Source of the DNA: JAABQT01 sp035459025
Lineage (GTDB): Bacteria; Pseudomonadota; Gammaproteobacteria; Burkholderiales; SG8-39
DNA: 64,000 bases
Assembly (NCBI GenBank): GCA_035459025.1
Contig: DATHYT010000085.1
Coordinates: 67,355 to 131,354, forward strand
Direction: 5' to 3'
In this document: positions 61,162 through 64,000 of the stretch, one piece after another
How the letters are laid out: each line of letters opens with the position of its first letter
Position numbering within the stretch: the stretch's first letter is position 1
Notes under the pieces: model-generated
What the model was told of the DNA's origin: nothing
What the model saw: the letters and a program-made list of their open reading frames with translations, nothing else
Databases searched by the model: none
Program-made: the position numbers and the translations under genes

Positions 61162-62446
61162 GGGCCTGTTCGGCGCGCCGGCGCCGGCGGCGCCGCTCGC
61201 CGAGCGCCTGCGGCCGCGTGCCATCGACGAGGTGCTCGGCCAGCGCCACCTGCTCGGGCCGGGCCGGCCGCTGCGGCTTGCCTTCGAATCCGGCAAGCCG
61301 CACTCGATGATCCTGTGGGGACCGCCCGGCACCGGTAAGACCACGCTCGCGCGGCTCATGGCGCAGGCGTTCGACGCCGAGTTCATCGCGCTCTCCGCGG
61401 TGTTCTCGGGGGTCAAGGACATCCGTGACGCGGTGGCGCGCGCCGAGGACGTGCTTGCCGTGCGCGGCCGGCCGACGATCCTGTTCGTGGACGAGGTGCA
61501 CCGCTTCAACAAGGCGCAGCAGGACGCCTTCCTGCCCTACGTGGAGAAGGGCCTGTTCACCTTCATCGGCGCGACCACCGAGAATCCGAGCTTCGAGGTG
61601 AACTCGGCGCTCCTGTCGCGGGCCACCGTGTACGTGCTGGAGAGCCTGGCGGCAGAGGATCTCGCGACGCTGCTCGAGCGCACCGGGCTCGAGGCGGAAG
61701 AGGGCGCGCGCGCGCGCCTGATCGGCTTCGCCGACGGCGATGCACGGCGCTTGCTCAACGCGGTGGAGATCCTGCAGAACGCGAAACCGCGCGGCACCGT
61801 CGACGCCGCGTTCGTCGAGGCGACGCTGGCGAAGAACCTGCGTCGCTTCGACAAGGGCGGCGAGCAGTTCTACGACCAGATCTCGGCCCTGCACAAGGCA
61901 GTGCGCGGCTCGGATCCCGATGCGTCGCTGTACTGGCTGGTGCGCATGCTCGACGGCGGCGCCGATCCGCGCTACCTCGCGCGGCGCATCGTGCGCATGG
62001 CGGTGGAGGACGTGGGCCTCGCCGATCCTCGCGCGCTGCACCTTGCGCTCGATGCCGCCGAGACCTACGAGCGCCTGGGATCGCCCGAGGGCGAGCTCGC
62101 GCTCGCCGAGGCCGTGCTCTACCTTTCCGTCGCCGCAAAATCGAACGCCGTGTACAACGCCTATAATGCGGCGCGCGCGTTCGTGCAGGAAGACGGCACG
62201 CGGCCGGTGCCGCTGCACATCCGCAACGCGCCCACCAAGCTGATGAAGAACCTGGGTTACGGCAAGGACTACCGCTACGCGCACGACGAAGCCGACGCCT
62301 TCGCCGCGGGCGAGAACTACTTTCCGGAGGGCATGCCGGCGGTCGAGTGGTACAAGCCCACGCAGCGCGGGCTCGAGCAAAGGATCGGGCAGAAGCTCGA
62401 AGAACTGCGGCGGCTGAACGCCGCAGCGCGCGCGAAGAGCACATGA
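61145..62446 (+). CDS. rarA: replication-associated recombination protein RarA (MgsA)
   Basis: 433 residues, ATG 17 bases before the lolA end. AAA+ ATPase of the clamp-loader class: MILWGPPGTGKTTLARLMA (Walker A about 59-66), FVDEVHRFNKAQQDAFLP, GATTENPSFEVNSALLSRA, and the C-terminal YNAYNAARAFVQEDG region. Acts at stalled forks. Overlaps serS by 4 bases. Confidence 0.95.
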   Translation: MSSASEGLFGAPAPAAPLAERLRPRAIDEVLGQRHLLGPGRPLRLAFESGKPHSMILWGPPGTGKTTLARLMAQAFDAEFIALSAVFSGVKDIRDAVARAEDVLAVRGRPTILFVDEVHRFNKAQQDAFLPYVEKGLFTFIGATTENPSFEVNSALLSRATVYVLESLAAEDLATLLERTGLEAEEGARARLIGFADGDARRLLNAVEILQNAKPRGTVDAAFVEATLAKNLRRFDKGGEQFYDQISALHKAVRGSDPDASLYWLVRMLDGGADPRYLARRIVRMAVEDVGLADPRALHLALDAAETYERLGSPEGELALAEAVLYLSVAAKSNAVYNAYNAARAFVQEDGTRPVPLHIRNAPTKLMKNLGYGKDYRYAHDEADAFAAGENYFPEGMPAVEWYKPTQRGLEQRIGQKLEELRRLNAAARAKST

Positions 62447-63720
62447 TCGACATCCAGCTGCTGCGGAACGATATCGACGCCGTCGCCGGGCGCCTCGCGA
62501 CGCGCGGCTTCGCGCTCGACATAGCCGCCTTCAAGGCGCTGGAAGACGCGCGCAAGGCAATCCAGACCAGGACCGAGCAGTTGCAGGCGCAGCGCAACGC
62601 CCTGTCGAAGCAGGTCGGGCAGGCGAAGGCGAAGAAGGACGAAGCGCAGGCCGCGGCCCTGATGTCGCAGGCCACGCAGGTCGGCGAGAAGCTGAAGGCA
62701 CTGGAAGCGGAGAACGAGAAAACGCAGGCGGCGCTGCGCGAGTTCGTGTCGCTGCTTCCGAACCTGACGCACGAGAGCGTGCCGGTCGGGAGCTCCTCGG
62801 AGCAGAACGTGGAGGTGCGCCGCTGGGGCGCGCCGCGCCAGTTCGACTTCAAGCCGAAGGATCACGTCGACGTCGGCACGCCGCTCGGCCTGGATTTCGA
62901 AACCGGAGCGCGGCTCGCCGGCGCCCGCTTCGCGGTGATGAAGGGGCAGCTCGCGCGCCTGCACCGCGCGCTCGCCCAGTTCATGCTCGACGTGCATACG
63001 ACGGAACACGGCTACACCGAGGTGTACACGCCCTACATGGTGAGCGGCGAGTGCGCCGACGGCGTCTCGAGCCTCGCCAAGTTCAAGGGCGATCTCTTCA
63101 AGCTCGAAGAGCGCGACCTCTACCTGATCCCGACCGCGGAATACCCGGTGACCAACTTCGTGCGCGAGCAGATCCTGCCGCTTGAGGCGCTGCCGATGAA
63201 GTTCGTGTGCCACTCGCCGTGCTTCCGCTCGGAGGCGGGCGCCGCGGGCAAGGACACGCGCGGCATGATCCGCAACCACCAGTTCGACAAGGTGGAGCTG
63301 GTGCAGATCGTGCACCCGGAGACATCGTACGCGGGGCACGAAGCGCTCACCGCGCACGCCGAAGTGATCCTGCAACGGCTCGAGCTGCCGTACCGGGTGA
63401 TCACGCTATGCACCGGCGACACTGGATTTTCGTCCGCCAAGACCTACGACCTGGAGGTCTGGCTGCCGGGTCAGGACGCCTACCGCGAGATCAGCTCGTG
63501 CTCCAACTTCGAAGCGTTCCAGGCGCGCCGCATGCAGGCGCGCTTCAGGAATGAAAAGGGCAGGCCCGAGCCCGTGCACACGCTGAACGGCTCCGGGCTC
63601 GCCGTGGGCCGCACGCTCGTCGCGATCCTCGAGAACTTCCAGAACGCGCACGGGTCGGTGACTATTCCGCCGGCGCTGCGCCCGTACATGGGCGGGGTCG
63701 AGAAGCTCGCGCGCGCCTGA
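62443..63720 (+). CDS. serS: seryl-tRNA synthetase
   Basis: 425 residues. N-terminal antiparallel coiled coil (about 30-105) that grips the long variable arm of tRNA-Ser. Class II core: motif 2 CFRSEAGAAGKDTRGMIRNH, motif 3 NGSGLAVGRTLVAILEN, TAEYPVTNF. Charges tRNA-Ser and tRNA-Sec. Its cognate tRNA-Ser(CGA) lies 18 bases downstream. Confidence 0.96.
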   Translation: MIDIQLLRNDIDAVAGRLATRGFALDIAAFKALEDARKAIQTRTEQLQAQRNALSKQVGQAKAKKDEAQAAALMSQATQVGEKLKALEAENEKTQAALREFVSLLPNLTHESVPVGSSSEQNVEVRRWGAPRQFDFKPKDHVDVGTPLGLDFETGARLAGARFAVMKGQLARLHRALAQFMLDVHTTEHGYTEVYTPYMVSGECADGVSSLAKFKGDLFKLEERDLYLIPTAEYPVTNFVREQILPLEALPMKFVCHSPCFRSEAGAAGKDTRGMIRNHQFDKVELVQIVHPETSYAGHEALTAHAEVILQRLELPYRVITLCTGDTGFSSAKTYDLEVWLPGQDAYREISSCSNFEAFQARRMQARFRNEKGRPEPVHTLNGSGLAVGRTLVAILENFQNAHGSVTIPPALRPYMGGVEKLARA

Positions 63721-63738
63721 TAAAATCGCCTGCGCCGC

Positions 63739-63828
63739 GGAGAGGTGGCAGAGTGGTCGATTGCGGCAGACTCGAAATCTGTTGTGCGCGTAAGCGTACC
63801 GGGGGTTCGAATCCCTCCCTCTCCGCCA
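63739..63828 (+). tRNA. serU: tRNA-Ser (anticodon CGA)
   Basis: 90 bases including an encoded CCA. Acceptor GGAGAGG/CCTCTCC, discriminator G, anticodon stem GCAGA/TCTGT with loop CTCGAAA (anticodon CGA, 63773-63775, reads UCG), a long variable arm as expected for serine, and T-arm GGGGGTTCGAATCCC. TAAAAT at 63721-63726 follows the serS stop and is 12 bases upstream, a plausible -10 box. The symbol is by analogy to E. coli serU. Confidence 0.96.
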
Positions 63829-64000
63829 GTCAAGTCCCCTAACGTTCTGAAACGTCTGGATTTCGGTCCCCGACGCTACGTCTTACCCATACAGCTACCC
63901 ATATTCGGGTGGCCTTGGAGAACTGGCGCGCGGTCGGTATCCCGCCTAGGTAGGAATAGGCCCCGGGGGGTGCCATCCTTTTCTGCCTTCGACCGCCCCC
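63829..64000 (+). other. non-coding stretch after tRNA-Ser, direct repeats
   Basis: 172 bases to the window edge without a convincing gene. Base composition is noticeably less GC-rich over the first 80 bases. Two pairs of short direct repeats are visible: AACGTTCTG/AACGTCTGG (63841 and 63851) and TACCCATA twice (63884-63891 and 63896-63903, 12 bases apart). Such texture just behind a tRNA 3' end suggests the left end of an integrated element, but no integrase can be seen. Confidence 0.4.

Noticed and set aside
58171..61512. A minus-strand frame of about 1,100 codons opposite ftsK, lolA and the start of rarA
   Set aside because: Same kind of shadow; His/Arg/Gln-rich composition and no recognisable fold, while the plus strand carries well-known proteins.
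62162..62167. Perfect TATAAT inside rarA
   Set aside because: It is 275 bases before serS, encodes conserved residues (YNAYNAAR) and has no start codon at the right distance.
60062..62380. A minus-strand frame of about 770 codons opposite ftsK-rarA
   Set aside because: Shadow of real plus-strand genes; the C-terminal part is an Arg/Pro/Ala run.
63480..63833. Minus-strand frame beginning GGEGGIRTPGT
   Set aside because: This is the well-known false protein read from the complement of tRNA-Ser, continuing opposite serS.

Overview
The window is a stretch of chromosome from a very GC-rich Gram-negative bacterium, most likely a betaproteobacterium of Burkholderiales type (inference from gene content, GlnB, FtsK and YheS-like proteins, the gene cluster rsmI-yraN-diaA/gmhA-dolP and heptose/LolA envelope genes). 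Coding density is very high. Most genes abut or overlap by 1-23 bases and many use GTG or TTG starts. I see no CRISPR array, no insertion sequence and no prophage body.

Layout. 0-3.8 kb: a TPR protein and a HupE/UreJ-like membrane protein (minus), a tiny Lys-rich exported protein with a clear terminator, a DUF192 protein and a PuuD-like membrane domain. 3.8-7.9 kb: a complete polar amino acid ABC transporter (aapJQMP type, minus). 8-9.8 kb: a SulP anion transporter. 9.8-17 kb: glyoxylate/glycolate genes hyi-glcD-glcE, an antisense membrane protein, glcF, and a molybdopterin oxidoreductase. 17-22.8 kb: a multi-PAS diguanylate cyclase, an MsbA-type ABC exporter and a substrate-binding/permease fusion of the osmoprotectant type. 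22.8-25.9 kb: pntAB. 25.9-29.1 kb: a class I glutamine amidotransferase-like hydrolase, a CPA2 antiporter and a GCS2 ligase. 29.1-36.4 kb: a ten-gene Mrp-like cation/proton antiporter cluster with three antiporter-like subunits and no intact MrpA. 36.5-41.3 kb: a TRAP transporter (Tat-type DctP, DctQ, DctM), an amidase and a 55-residue membrane protein. 41.2-45.9 kb (minus): a PAS protein, an HD protein, the RNase P RNA, DUF3025, pyrC and rsmI. 45.9-48.1 kb: yraN, gmhA/diaA, dolP and rfaE2 running into a decayed GNAT gene. 48.2-58.2 kb: an unknown protein, a YheS-like ABC-F protein, RhlE helicase, an SDR, a PF04339 protein, nadE, glnB, smr, trxB and a Crp/Fnr regulator. 58.3-63.8 kb: ftsK-lolA-rarA-serS and tRNA-Ser(CGA), followed by 172 bases of different texture at the edge.

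How the parts work together. GlcDEF oxidises glycolate to glyoxylate, and Hyi interconverts hydroxypyruvate and tartronate semialdehyde, so this block is a C2-acid module to which an unassigned molybdoenzyme is attached. PntAB, the Mrp-like cluster and the CPA2 antiporter all exchange energy with the proton gradient. The yraN-gmhA-dolP-rfaE2 block and LolA serve the envelope.

Most notable signals: (1) an Mrp-like cluster whose third antiporter-like subunit lacks the TM7 lysine, and whose DUF4040 gene seems to want an ATC start; (2) a recurring TA(T/G/A)AAT element that repeatedly contains the stop codon of one gene and lies 6-9 bases before the next start, as expected for leaderless mRNAs; (3) an antisense gene inside the glc operon; (4) convergent decay of rfaE2 and a GNAT gene. 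No obviously new multi-gene defence or biosynthetic system is visible.
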